Positions 28,898 to 40,150 of a DNA stretch of 46,973 nt are shown here, one piece after another (the stretch's first letter is position 1; every line of letters starts with the position of its first letter). Origin of the DNA: Podaxis mareebaensis (taxonomy: Eukaryota; Basidiomycota; Agaricomycetes; Agaricales; Agaricaceae); the NCBI GenBank assembly GCA_018524725.1, contig JAEUWP010000621.1, forward strand, positions 1-46,973, read 5' to 3'. Below the pieces are notes generated by a model. It saw nothing but the letters and a program-made list of their open reading frames with translations. It made no database searches and had not been told where the DNA came from. The position numbers and the translations under genes were made by a program.

Positions 28898-30274
28898 CAA
28901 TGTCCTACTCCTGCTGATAATAACATAAAGGCTCACTATATACAATCTCTCAACTTAGCTAGGGATTCTTCTTTTTCCTCCCCTGTATCATTAGTTGTTT
29001 CTTCTGATGGTTCAGTTCCTCTCAATATGCAGCTCTCTGCTACCTCCGCTTTTCTTGTTTTTGGTTCTTCTGCTTCAGACATCCTCTCCTCTTCTGTTCG
29101 CCCATGTGGGGAAGTTATTTCCTCTGACTCTGAATCATACACTATCCATCTCGGTCTTTTTTCCTCCATCTCTCTCACTATCTCTTGTAATTGTTCCTCT
29201 ATCTCTCTTTTTACAGACTCTATCTCGTCTGCTAAACTTCTTTTTAACTATGGCCCTCACAGTGCTCACAAGGATGCTTTAGCAGTCATACCTCTTCTCC
29301 AAGAGTGGTTATCCTCCTCCCCCCTCAACAACATCCATTTCTGGTCAGTTCCCTCTTCTGAAAAATGGTCGATACACTTCCAAGCACACAACCTCACCAA
29401 ATTGCTGCACATCCCCAATAACCCAAGATTCCCCATCCACACCTCTCTAGGTTATGTTTGCAACCACTACACCACCAAATGCCTTGCTCTTTGGAGGCAA
29501 AAAATGAATGTTCCCAAACACTGAGGCCATAACTGGCTTCCCCTTACCAATCCTGTGGACCAACCCTTGGAACCCAAGTACACCAATGGCAGCACTTGGC
29601 TCTCATTGGGCCTTGGAGCTGACCCCAATCTTTGCGTGCACTTTACTCACTGCGTCACTGACCATGCACCCATTGGCACTTTCAGACAGTGCTTCTTCCC
29701 AGGGCATTATATCACTTCCTGCCCATGTGGTGAAGAACTTGAAACTTGGGACCACATCATTCACCATTGTCCCCTTTATCATCAGCCTTACGGTATTCGT
29801 ATGAATATCTTTTGGCTCATCAAGTTTCTTCACAAAAACCCAGTGGCATTTTCATTCGCTGACCAGATACAAGGACCAATAACTTTTGAGGACTATAATA
29901 CTTGACAGCTTACTCAACGAGAGAGGCTGGCCTTACATGGCACTCTGGACATTCACTAAAGGGTCTTTTCTCCTTTTCCTCTCTCCTCTATATATGCTTG
30001 CCTCTCGCTAGCTCCATCTCTCCCCTCTCACTTCGTCTTCATTGTCTTTCCTGTCTTTCCTATCTCTTTGATTGGTTGTACATCATATATTGTATTGGTT
30101 GTCTCATCATTAGCTCCCTTTCCTCATTCCTCATTTCCTTGCCCTTTCTCTTTTTATTTCTTTCTCATATCTATAGGCTTTGGCTCTTGGGACTGCTATC
30201 GTGCACCCGTTTGTAGTAGCTAGTCTATTGCAATAAATGTTGAATTAAAAAATTAAAATAAAATAAAATAAAAT
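28898..30274 (+). mobile_element. 5'-truncated LINE copy C with RNase H and (AAAAT)n tail
   Basis: This copy starts inside ORF2 just upstream of the RNase H domain and runs through the 3' UTR to a tail of AAAAT repeats (about 30245-30274). CpGs are frequent, unlike in the old LINE at 34.6-41.9 kb, so it is relatively young. It splits an unrecognised plus-strand region. Near-identical 13-bp duplications flank it. Confidence 0.88.
28900..29963 (+). pseudogene. LINE copy C ORF2 C-terminal part (RNase H, Cys/His cluster)
   Basis: The RNase H domain starts SLVVSSDGSV (Asp, about 28990), followed by ELSAISLAL-like helices and VFTDSISSAKLLFNYGPHSAHKDAL-type sequence (Asp in TDS) near 29200-29270. 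After a TGA at 29521 comes the Cys/His cluster CPCGEELETWDHIIHHCP (about 29720-29770). At 29903-29905 a TGA stands where copy E on the minus strand (46394-46396) keeps CGA, so this stop arose from CpG decay. The original end is the TAA at about 29958. Confidence 0.8.
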
Positions 30275-30287
30275 AAAATAATTGTTC
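30275..30287. repeat. Target duplication of LINE copy C, right
   Basis: aaaataattgttc follows the AAAAT tail and matches 28885-28897 except for one base. Part of the match on the tail side may be contributed by the tail itself. Confidence 0.7.
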
Positions 30288-30304
30288 ACATCCCAACCCT
30301 TTTC

Positions 30305-31250
30305 TTATCAATATCCAAAATGTTAGATAACATATATAGTTCTGTAACAGATGACACTATGTACTCTATGATTCTGAATCCACTCCACTTTACCACTTCA
30401 AACCCTCCTCACAATTTCAAAGACATTGAGATACAAAACTATCCCAGTGTTACTCTTCATGTATGTGATATTGCCAAGACCACAAAAAAGCTGGTGTTGA
30501 CAGTACCTTTAGACATCAGATGTGATTGAAACACCCCTGGGACCTGTCACCAGTGCAGTACTGCAAGTGTCCCAAGCCACCCATGAACAAACTCCCCAGC
30601 AGTGCATGCCAGATCCAGCCCACTCTAAGCATGATAATGGAGCCATTTCTACCTCAGCTTCAAATGAGGTCTGGTAATTTGACAGATGAATGAATCAGTT
30701 GATTGAATAGTATTGTTACAGACCTGTGAACCTGTGCCCTCAAAGGTCAGACTTATCACCATCAACCCCCTGCCTGCACAAAAACAATGAAAAAGGCAAC
30801 AACAGAAAATAAAGTCCCTACAGTCCAAGGTAGGTCTTGCATCCTGGATATTTAGTAAATGTGTCTTCTGTTCCATAAATTGTAAATCATAAGGTTTTTC
30901 AGTTGGAGAAAGAGATAGCATGACTCAAGATGCTCAGAAAGGTGAGTCTCATTGTCTAACCATGGTCCAATCTATGTTGAGGGCCCTAGAAAGATGATGT
31001 GACAGCATATTCTCAAGAATCCCAGGATGCTGGACACCCTGAATCCATTCATGAAGACTCTCCAGGGGAATCAGCAATTGCCCATGAACCACTCCCATCT
31101 ACTATTCAATCCCCTACTTCATCCCACTATGCCACTCCACTTCTGACAGCTCAGGAAGTAATACATGCAATGTGCAAAACATGCCTGCCTGTTCACCCAT
31201 TCTGTCTCACAATACTACACACCAAGGTGGACCTGACAGTTATATAATGG
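30305..31250 (+). pseudogene. Unrecognised coding remnants right of LINE copy C
   Basis: Two plus-strand frames, 30320-30529 (SVTDDTMYSMILNPLHF and VTLHVCDIAKTTKKLVL) and 30999-31247 (Ser/Pro/His-rich, then CLPVHPFCLTILHTKVD), look like pieces of protein but carry no recognisable domain. They could belong with 28183-28494, as the LINE lies between them. Low confidence. Confidence 0.3.
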
Positions 31251-31990
31251 CTGGCACATTAATGATCATTTAACATAATGGCATGAGAGTTTGTCAAGTA
31301 TTGGCATAGGCTTAATTCCAGGCTGGGGCCCTGACTACTATCCCTGTATCAATGCCAACTCACTCTTGGCCATTAGAAACTAACAGTTGAGTCAGTTAAT
31401 GGGATCATCATGAAGTGAGCTTAACAAAATAGATATTCCATTATGAGCTGAAACAACTAATTTGACTCTTGATTTATGGTTAGAATCAACTGTTGAGTAC
31501 CTCTGAATCAACTGCCCCCACCTGCTTGGACTGGTGCTCCCTTATTCCTCAGCTTGGTCACTGCAGCCTTCTCCTTTGTTGCCTTCCACTTAGCAGGCCC
31601 AGTCACATGAAGGCCACTTGCCTGTTCATTATGCTTTTCTATATGCACACTATCTTCATATATTGCAACTGGTTTTGTGAGGGTCCAAGGCAGCACATGT
31701 CAGATCAAGTGTGTGTTATGGAGCACATGTATATTGAGAACAAACATGGGATCTTGATGTGAGCTCAGCAGTATATCAAGCACTTGTACATTAAAAATGA
31801 ATGAAATGCCCTAATTCAAGTCTAATTAAAGAAGTGCAAACATTATAGAATATTTAAAACCAATCACCTTCAAAGTGATTACATCCAGATAATCTATCTT
31901 CCTGAGCACTGGCATACCAAGTTCTTCATGCTTGATATCTAGGATGTCATAGCAGTGTATCAGCACAATGCCTGCTGATGTTAAATCTGA
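31251..31990. other. No gene recognised
   Basis: AT-rich, CpG-poor sequence. Short frames (31493-31762 + and its antisense) show no domain. Probably the decayed end of the neighbouring element. Confidence 0.4.
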
Positions 31991-34000
31991 CATGTTTGAA
32001 GCTAGGATCTTATAAATACAGCTGAAGTGCAGTGATGTGGCCTTCAGATTATGTCAATGATGGATGAGTAATTATGAAGGAGGGTGGATGTGATAACTTA
32101 TACTTTGAGAGTTATAGAAGACCCAGGATAATGGTTTACATATATCCTTGGATTCTGAAACAATGTGATCACATTCAATATAAGATTTACCTACAGCTGA
32201 GAGTCCCTCATCAATATGAATTGCATCAGGTACATTATTGGTGTAAGTAGTGAGTATTTGTGCACTTTGCAGCCTTTTCACAACAGGTTTGACAGTCCCT
32301 ATGAGTGTTCAAAATGGTCAGTGATAAACATCAGCAAAATTACAGGAATCCTTACTAGCTCATCCAGTTGCAGCTGATTTCATATGTAAACCAAGGTGAC
32401 ATTGGATATCTTCATTGTTACTCAGACAGTCCCTCACTCCTTCCCCTGTACAAACATAGGAGCTGCCAGCATTTTGCTCCTTCCACCAGCTGCTGCTTGT
32501 GTAATGTTTGACCCTTTCCACCCCTGCAAGTGTTTCAGTAATGTCACAACTTGGTGATGAATGATTTGAAAGAATACTGCAATTATGGAAGATCCCATTC
32601 CATGATTTGAATGTCTCTGTGGCATATAAAATAGGGGGCCTGAAGTGTAATATATTTTCTCTCAAGTGAGAGAGAACATGGAGTTTATATTTATATTGGA
32701 TGCAAGCTGGGTTGAAAGCACCCCATGCATCCAATACATTGTTGACAGCAGTGTCAACATCTACCTGAAATAAATACACTATTGTTAAGTGAGAAAGTGC
32801 ACTTCAAAGGATATGTACCAAATATTCATCCACATTGCTGGTCTCTGGGAACCAGAGAAGCAAAGTCAGCTCTCTGGTAGCTTTCCACAGCACAAACAGC
32901 TGCCTTTCCTTCTCTATGCTAGTCCCTAACTTTGCATAAAGGGGGAAAATGGCCAACTGTTGCAGTGCTTTGAAGTGCTGACCAATTAGTGAGTTCTTGA
33001 ATCACACAATGTATTGCAGCCAGAATGAATGGATTGTGAGGCCATCAGTTGACAGATCAGCCAGCTGTGAGGCAAATTCCTCCTCTCTCTGGGCATTCCA
33101 CTTGTTTGAGGTTTCATACCACAAATACTTATCAATCCCAAGAAGGACTGTATGGAGGATTTCACAAGAGGCATCACAGTGAATGTTAATACCTAATAGC
33201 TTTGAGGTTAGAGGCCAAACATCAGTGACAACAAGTCAAGCACACACTAGGGAGATCAAGGAGAAGACTGAAATGATCACCAGCATGCAAGATATATTTA
33301 TCTGTTAATATCTGGATCAGGTTAAAATTGTACATAGAGGAAATATTGAGGTGTACCAGGGCTTTCAGGAAGGGCAGCAAAGTGTTTAGGTGGTTGCCTG
33401 ATGAGCCACTAGATAGTATCTTCCTGAATATCAGCCTTAATAGTGTCTTTGATTTGTTTTCATTCCTTGGTTGCAAGCTTTGAGGCAAGGCACATGTCAT
33501 GTATTGTCTTGGATTCAATGCAGTCATATTGTTGAGTATTTGCAAATTGAATTAACTGGGGAATCCAGTAACTTGTGATATTGTCTTTGATACCAGTACT
33601 TGTGATCAATTTATCAACTGCAGACTGCACTCCAGTTGTAGCAGCTCTCAGTTGGCCTTTGATAACCTTGATTGTATTCTCTGGATGTTAGGATGCTGCC
33701 AGCTGAGGTATCAAAGAGATCATTGGTTAGATACTGATTAATCAGCACTGTCTCATGGTCTGATATGAGCCACAAACCTGATATAGACTGTTGTATCCTT
33801 CATCTGTCTCTCTCTCTTCCTTTGTCCCTCCTGAGAAGTCTGAGCAGCACCAGAACTGAGACATAGAGCCCACATTGGAGCACAACTCAGCTTGCATGGG
33901 ATTATCTTCTGAAAAAAGGTGTGGGTATACTTGAAAAATTATCTCTTGAGTGAGCTGACAGTCATAGGCATTGTGCCATTGCCCTTGCCTGATCACCATT
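31991..34000 (-). pseudogene. Broken member of a multicopy agaricomycete protein family (SLIGKHFK type)
   Basis: Minus-strand pieces in order: a Cys-containing segment with EDNPMQAELCSNVG and GGTKEERETDEGY (33999-33742), a degraded middle, VLLGIDKYLWYETSNKW followed by NSLIGQHFKALQQL and LWKATRELTLLLWFPETSNVDEY (about 33170-32820), then NVLDAWGAFNPACIQYKYKLHVLSHLRENI... and ATETFKSWNGIF, CSILSNHSSPSCDI (32740-32530). From memory this matches an uncharacterised, highly multicopy agaricomycete family with H-T-V-L-L-G-V, SLIGKHFK and ATE-x-FE-x-FN motifs, often found among transposons; its function is unknown. Stops, frameshifts and CpG loss show that this copy is dead. Boundaries are approximate. 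Confidence 0.65.
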
Positions 34001-34101
34001 ATAAGTGGTATATCCCCCTGATTAAAATGGGAACACTCACAAACCCTCCAGGAATGCTGTCAGCTGTTCCAGTACAGAAGCATTGGGCAATGTTGAAGTG
34101 A

Positions 34102-34590
34102 AGTGGATGAAAAACTCCTGGATACAAACTTGAAGAGGTACATTTGTGTTTGTAAAATAGATGTTCATGTGTGCATTATATTATTTACTGCAGTTACCAG
34201 AAATGTCATCCATCCATGGAAGAATATGCAGACAGAAGGCTGGTCAACCTTTGGCAATCATCCATACTGGGTATGGCATTGAGTCAGTACTTATTGCCAT
34301 CTATGCCAAGGTGTCATTTCCTGTGGGGAGGTAAGACTTGATTTCCCTCAATGAGATGCTACTCACTGTGGATTATGAGGTGTGGAAATTTGCAACAAAT
34401 ATTAAGGAAGTTTCATTTGAGTTGTGAGCATGGTATGTATTTTTTTTCTGGATCCTTGTAAAGGTGCACCCTTACACTTAATCCAAAAATCAAATAACCC
34501 ATATTGCCTTATTATATTTTGATCCCTTTCTTATTTACCTATCACTCTATCAATTATTTGTATCTTTTGTTATTTAGGGCACTAATGAAT
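34102..34590. other. No gene recognised
   Basis: AT-rich transition between the family pseudogene and the start of the old LINE; it may hold the LINE 5' UTR. No motif is seen. Confidence 0.35.
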
Positions 34591-36704
34591 CTCAACCCTC
34601 TGACCCCCTCCCATCCCTCCCTACATTTATCCCAATCTCCCCCCCTCCCTGCACTCAGTCTCATGCTGATGCACAGCTAACCCACAGAATAAATTGGTCA
34701 GCAATTTGTAACACTATCTGTGATGCCCTTAGTGATGTCAATGTCACAAACACAGAAGACACTAAAGGTCTTGACCTCTTAACAGTGCTTTTCAGCTTCA
34801 CCTCTAGTTAGCTCAGTATGTGGGCTAATAATGGGGATCTATCTACTTTTGAAGGAACTAGTCATCTCATCAACCTTCTTCAAACCATTGTGCATTCTGA
34901 ACAACTGTGCAACAAATCTATCCCCTACAACAACATAGACTCCACCTCTATAATTACATTTCTATGCAATTCCCACCCTCTCCCACCCTTTCCCCCACCC
35001 CCACCCTGATGTCAACTGGACACCACCAAGAATACTGGGCTGAAAAGGCACTGGCAGTATCTCCCCCTTCTCCTAAGGTAAATGTTACTAGGCAGTCCCA
35101 GAACTTTGCCTCTCCTATTCCTTCAGATGTTATTGGGCAGTCCCAAAGCTCTGACTCACAATTCAAAAGGGATACTACTTGTGCAATCACCCTCTCACAT
35201 CTTCTGCCTATTGACCTGAATAAACAAGGTGAGTCATCATCCTCTAATGTCAATACTGACATGCTTCCTCCTCCCCCACCCCCCACCTCTACTCCTGATG
35301 CCCCCTCTGAGACTGCTAGTCTAGGGAAGAGTAATCCTAACCCTAGCTTCTGGTCTGTTGTAAACTGTTGCTGGGCACCTTACAAAACAGTAGCTGCTCC
35401 CAGTCAGTGTAAGCCTATTGTAGCCCTGTCTTTTCCCCCCAAGGCCCCTAATTCCCTTCTCCCTCCCCTTTCCTCTACCCCATCCTCTACCCCCCCCCCC
35501 CCAATTAACTGAGCTACCAAGCCTCAGTATAGGTCTGGTGCTCTGTCTCCATCCACTCAGAGATCATCATACTCTAAAGCAGCATTGCAAATCCCACTTA
35601 AGGCTGAAGAGCTGCAAAAGTATGCAGCCCTTCAAAATTAATTCCCTCAAATGTGGCTGATCAACATTATTAACTTCTTGTACAACTCAGGAGACATCAA
35701 ATCTCCTCCTAAGTTGCCATCCTCCTCCCCCTGTCTCTTTTCTCAACCCAAGGCCACTCAAGGCCCATTACAAAAAAATGTTGTCATTCCATTTAACGAT
35801 ACATTTAACTACCTAATGATAACCTCTCTTGACCTCATTGCTTGCTGCTGCAACAATAAACTTTATCAAAAGAACCTTTCTCTTTGTGTTGAGTCAGCAA
35901 AGAAGAATGAACACACTCTCTAGCTCAGCACCAGCTCTATTACTACTAAAACTAAACTCAATACCATCAAAAAAAAACATTATAAACTCTAATAAATCCA
36001 CTTTCACTTCCCCCAACATCAGGAATACTGTCACCCCATTCCTTCCAATGTCTAAATCATTCATCAAACTTACCAACCTCCCATATTTCTGAGGGGATGG
36101 TACCCCTCACACAGCAGATGATTTCAAACCTGCAATCAACTCCTTCCCTTATGCTAACATCAGCAACCACCTTGTTGGCAAACTGCACTTCTGCCATGTC
36201 TCCCCCCATTCAGACTTGGCTATACTTTTCTTCAACCTGTGGGACTCCCAAAATGCCTCCAGGGCAAAACTATATATCAACCACACCATTCTCTTTGAGA
36301 ACAGAGTGTGCACTTTCCAGGGTGCCAGTATGAGGGTGGCCAGCCCATTGTATAATCACTGTTGGAGGTGGGGTCATCCCACTCATCTCTGTAAAGCACA
36401 TAACCCCAGATGTGCCATCTGTGGTGACCCTCACTACACTGATAACCACCACTGTGATGGATACTGCTGTCATGGCAAGACCAGCCCTAACCCTCATCCC
36501 CCCACCTCCACTAACATCAAGGAGTGCCCCTATATGACCTCCTTTAATTGCTTGTCATGTGGTTCAAAAGAACACCACATGAACAGTAACAAATGTCAGT
36601 TCTTCTGTCATTGCTATGACAAAGAATGGATTATCAACAAACTGAAAGAGATGAAGACAGAAAAGGTGAAAGCTGATTTTAATGCTAGGGCTGTAAATGT
36701 CTGA
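34591..36704 (+). pseudogene. LINE copy D ORF1 (gag-like with zinc knuckles)
   Basis: A long Pro/Ser-rich N-terminal region (poly-Pro near 34985-35000 and 35265-35285) is followed by a middle domain ending in a VPSMSKSFIKLTNLPYF-like segment near 36040-36090. The C-terminal knuckles are CWRWGHPTHLC (about 36361), CAICGDPHYTDNHH (about 36415) and NCLSCGSKEHHMNSNKCQFFC (about 36548-36610). ORF1 proteins bind element RNA. The frame is broken by several stops and shifts, but the last 162 codons are open and end at 36702-36704. Confidence 0.8.
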
Positions 36705-36730
36705 ACCATCCTCTACATTTAACACTTTCT

Positions 36731-36745
36731 CTTTAAATAGTATTT
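36731..36745. repeat. 15-bp target-site duplication, left
   Basis: ctttaaatagtattt occurs here and at 37898-37912 without mismatch, flanking the nested LINE fragment. The element's T-run (minus-strand poly-A) begins right after it. Confidence 0.95.
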
Positions 36746-37897
36746 TTTTTTTTTTTAAATCGACGTTTATTGCAATAGAACTAGCTACTACAAGCAGGTG
36801 CACGATAGCAGTCCCAATACTGAAACTAGAGAGAAAGAAAAGGAAAACAAAGAGAAAAGAAAAAGAGAGAGAAAGAAAGGGAAGAGGATGAGAGCGGGTG
36901 ACACTACTATATATAAAGATGAGATGAGAAGAGAGTGAAAGCTAACTTAACAAAATGTAAGAGAGAGGAAGAAGAATAAAGGAGGGGTAGGAGCAGGGAG
37001 CTAGTTATGAGACAAAGTGAAAGAGAGAAGGCCTTTAGTGAACATCCAGGACTCCATTTCTTGCAAGTTGCTCTCTACGGTTGAGGCAGTGGGTGGCAAA
37101 CTCCTCTTGGGTGATGGGGCCTTGAATCTGGTCAGCAAAGGAAAATGCCATGGGGTTTTGTTCTAAGAATTGAATAACCCAATGGAAGCCATCATGGGCT
37201 CCATATGGGTATCAGAAGCAGGGGCAGGCATCGAGTATATGGTCTCGCATTTCAAGAGGCTCACTGCAGGGACAAGAGGTGATGTGGCACCCAGGGAAGA
37301 AGCACTGTTGGAAGGCGCCGATGGGTGCATGATTGGTGATGCAGCACATGAAGCATGCACATAAGTTGGGGTTCTTCCCGAGGGGTGAATTGAGCCAAGT
37401 CCCCCCTTTGGCATATTTGGGTTGGAGGGGCTTCTCCATGCCATCGACTAAAGGGAGCCATGAGTGGCCATGATATGTGGGTTTATTCATTAGGTGATGC
37501 CATAGTGAAAGGCATTTTTGTGTATAGTGGTTTCAAACGAATCCCAGAGAGGTGTGGAAGGGTTGGTGATGCAGGTTAGGAAGGTGGAGGGACTTGGCAA
37601 GGGAGTGAGCTTTGTGGTGAATAGACCATTTGGCAGACGAGGGGATGGACCAGAAGTGGACGTGGTTTAAGGGGGAAGAGGAGAGCCAGGAGTGGAGGAG
37701 AGGAGCAACTGCTATGGAGTCCAGATGTGTGCTGTGGGGCCTATAAGAGAATAAGAGTTTAGCAGAAGAAATTGAATCTGTGAAGACTACAATTGAGGAA
37801 ATGTTGAGAGATAGAGCATATGAAATAGAAGAAAAAAGTCCAAGGCGAAGAGTGTATGATTTGGAGTCAGAAGAAGTAACTTCCCCACAGGGGTGAA
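36746..37897 (-). mobile_element. Young LINE 3' fragment (copy F) nested in LINE copy D
   Basis: A 1,152-bp 5'-truncated LINE on the minus strand, inserted between ORF1 and ORF2 of copy D. It begins inside RNase H and includes the 3' UTR and a poly-A seen as T at 36746-36755. CpG is frequent (for example in atcgacg, gcacgat, ggcgccg, gacgagg), in contrast to the host LINE around it, so it inserted much later. Confidence 0.95.
37100..37897 (-). pseudogene. LINE copy F RNase H and Cys/His cluster
   Basis: The minus strand reads PCGEVTSSDSKSYTLRLGLF, then VFTDSISSAKLLFSYRPHSTH (Asp of TDS near 37775) and HFWSIPSSAKWSIHHKAHSLAKSL in one open frame to 37533. After a break come LPLVDGMEKPLQPKY and the Cys/His cluster CPCSEPLEMRDHILDACP (about 37212-37290). 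The N-terminal half of RNase H, the RT and the endonuclease are missing because the copy is 5'-truncated. Confidence 0.85.
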
Positions 37898-37912
37898 CTT
37901 TAAATAGTATTT
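37898..37912. repeat. 15-bp target-site duplication, right
   Basis: Perfect repeat of 36731-36745. The old LINE sequence resumes directly after it. Confidence 0.95.
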
Positions 37913-38640
37913 CAATCTGTTTGTTTAATGTATAAAAGAACTGGAACACAACTGAATTCCTCTTAAATTCCCCTTTATTAAAAGATGTTCATGTTCTATG
38001 CCTACAAGAATCCCCTTTCAGGTTCATCCAAAACATCCTGTCCACATCACTCTCTGAAATAGAACTGATGAAGGAACCTCCTATTCATAAAGATTGGCTT
38101 CTTCTTCATGACCAATCTATTCCTGAACCCAGAGTTCTTACCTATGTTCACAACTCTCTCTGATCTTTAAACCCAATTATACACCCAAACATTATTTCCT
38201 CTTTAGACTTTCAAATGTTTTCATTTTTCATTCCAAGTAAACAATACTTTCTTAATTGTTACTTTGAATCAAAGAATTCTTCCTCCTAGACTATTTAGAA
38301 TCATGAATCCACTCATTTCCTAATAATGTTCTCTTTGCTGGAGGGGACTTCAATACAAGATCACTAGATTGGGATCCCAAAATCTCTCATCACTCAGCTC
38401 AAGCCAATTTCTTAGTTGATATCATGGACTCAATCAGACTTGTTCAATCATCTCCTATGACATTTTCCACTACACACTTCCCTGATGATCCCAACAAATC
38501 TGAAACAGTCATCAATCTGATCTTTGCTGTATCCCTGGAAGACCTCCTGGCACCCACCCATCATACAAACATAATTGGAGATCCAAATCTGATCATGTTC
38601 CACTTTTCACATATATTCCTCTTCCCATGACTGTGCATCC
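37913..38640 (+). pseudogene. LINE copy D endonuclease domain
   Basis: Apurinic/apyrimidinic-endonuclease-type domain that nicks the target to start target-primed reverse transcription. Visible are HVLCLQESPF (catalytic Glu motif, about 37991), the GGDFNTRSLDW motif (about 38343) and a HFPDDPNKSETVINLIF stretch (family: S-T-I-D-L). The family His of SDH is obscured near 38590. Stops at about 38161 and 38289 break the frame. Confidence 0.8.
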
Positions 38641-40150
38641 CATAATGGTTAAGCACACAATTCCTAGAGACTCTGAAGAAGAAGCTGTCTTCTTATGCAA
38701 TTGCTCCAGGCATATCAAGTCCATCCCCACCATCTTCTCATCATCAGATGATGTCAACAAATATGCATCATCTATCTTCTCCATTGTTATGGAGGAATGG
38801 AATGCAAATGCCATTGAAGTCAAAATATGTCATCAATCCAAACCATGGTGGAACAACCAATGCTCTGATGCCCTACATACATTCAACACCCATAGAACCA
38901 AATGTAACTGGACAAACTTTAGATGCACCATGAGAAAGGCTAAATGAACCTTCTTCAACTATAAAATCCTTGAAATCTCTAGAGAGAAATGATGCCCTTG
39001 GGACCTTATGTCATGGGTGAAGAAATGCAACCTTGCCCCCTCCCAATCCATCCTCCACAATGGACAACCATGCAATGAGCCTGAGAGCTTATGGAGAGCA
39101 CTCAATGAAATATACAATGCAGTGTCTAATCACCCCATTGATCTTAACACAGCCATGTTCACTCCAAATTGAGAGGAACAATCATGGCCTCCTTTCTCAA
39201 CCAGGGAACTATCAGACATGCTTCTCCCTTGTGCTAATTCTTCCACTCCAGGTCCAGACCATCTTTTGTGGGCCCATATCAAATTCCTGATGTCTGATGA
39301 TGTCATCAAAACAAACTTTACTCTTTTCACTTCAGAGTGTATTAGATTTCATACTTGGCCAGAATATTTCAAAATGTCTACCTTGGTTATTATCCCCAAA
39401 CCAAACAAACCCCACTACTCCACCCCAAAAATGTTCCAGCCTATAGTCCTCCTCAATACCCTCAGCAAACTTATTGAGAAGATGATTTCCAATCACCTCC
39501 AATTCAAAGCAACCCAATTCAACCTTGTCTACCCCCTCCAATTTGGAGGCATCATCCATTAGTCCATGGAGGATGCAGGTGTTTATGTCACTCATCTAGT
39601 TCACTCTGGATGGAAAAGAAAACTCAAAATGAGTGTCCTTGCTTTTGACATCACTCAGTTCTTCCTTTCAATCAATCACTCTCTTCTAATTGACATCCTT
39701 AAAAGACATGGTTTCCACTCTTTCATTGTTTCCTTCTTTGCAGACTATCTAATTAATCAATTCACTATGTATTCATGGAACAATAATTCCTCCCCACCTT
39801 TCCCTGCTTCTGTAGGTGTAGGACAAGGATCAGCACTTTCCCCTATTCTAACTGCCCTTTATCTCTCTCCTTTTATCCACAAGTTTTCTAATGATGCTTG
39901 CTGTAAACTTCTCTCCTTTGTAGATGATGGTTTGATTGTTGTTCAATCAGACTCTGTACACACCAACTGTAAAATACTTGCATCTGTATATCTAGACTGT
40001 GAATGCATACTAACCTCCATGGGTCTCACTCTTGAGCATGACAAGACTGAGACTTTTCACCTCTCTAACCATCCCTGGGTGGAACCTGACCCAAATGTCA
40101 TCATCAACCACCCAGTTGATGGGCAACTTATATTCAAGCCCAAATAATAC
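38641..40150 (+). pseudogene. LINE copy D reverse transcriptase
   Basis: Palm motifs are in order: STPGPDHLLWAH (about 39240), TLVIIPKPNKPHYSTPKMFQPIVLLNTLSKLIEKMI (39385-39490, the I-PKP-K and R-P-I-L-N type block), LAFDITQFFLSINH (first Asp, about 39643), VGVGQGSALSPILTALYLSPF (about 39820) and FVDDGLIVV (active site Asp pair at 39923-39928). A single frame is open from 39566 to 40147. Stops occur upstream near 38944 and 39169. The active-site residues survive, but the whole could not be translated. Confidence 0.9.

Noticed and set aside
29603..29833. Minus-strand frame resembling those at 20-307 and 41505-41831
   Set aside because: It recurs because it is antisense to the conserved LINE Cys/His region; the plus strand carries the family motif.
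35895..36497. Minus-strand frames under the LINE ORF1
   Set aside because: They mirror the zinc-knuckle region of ORF1 on the plus strand and have no signal of their own.
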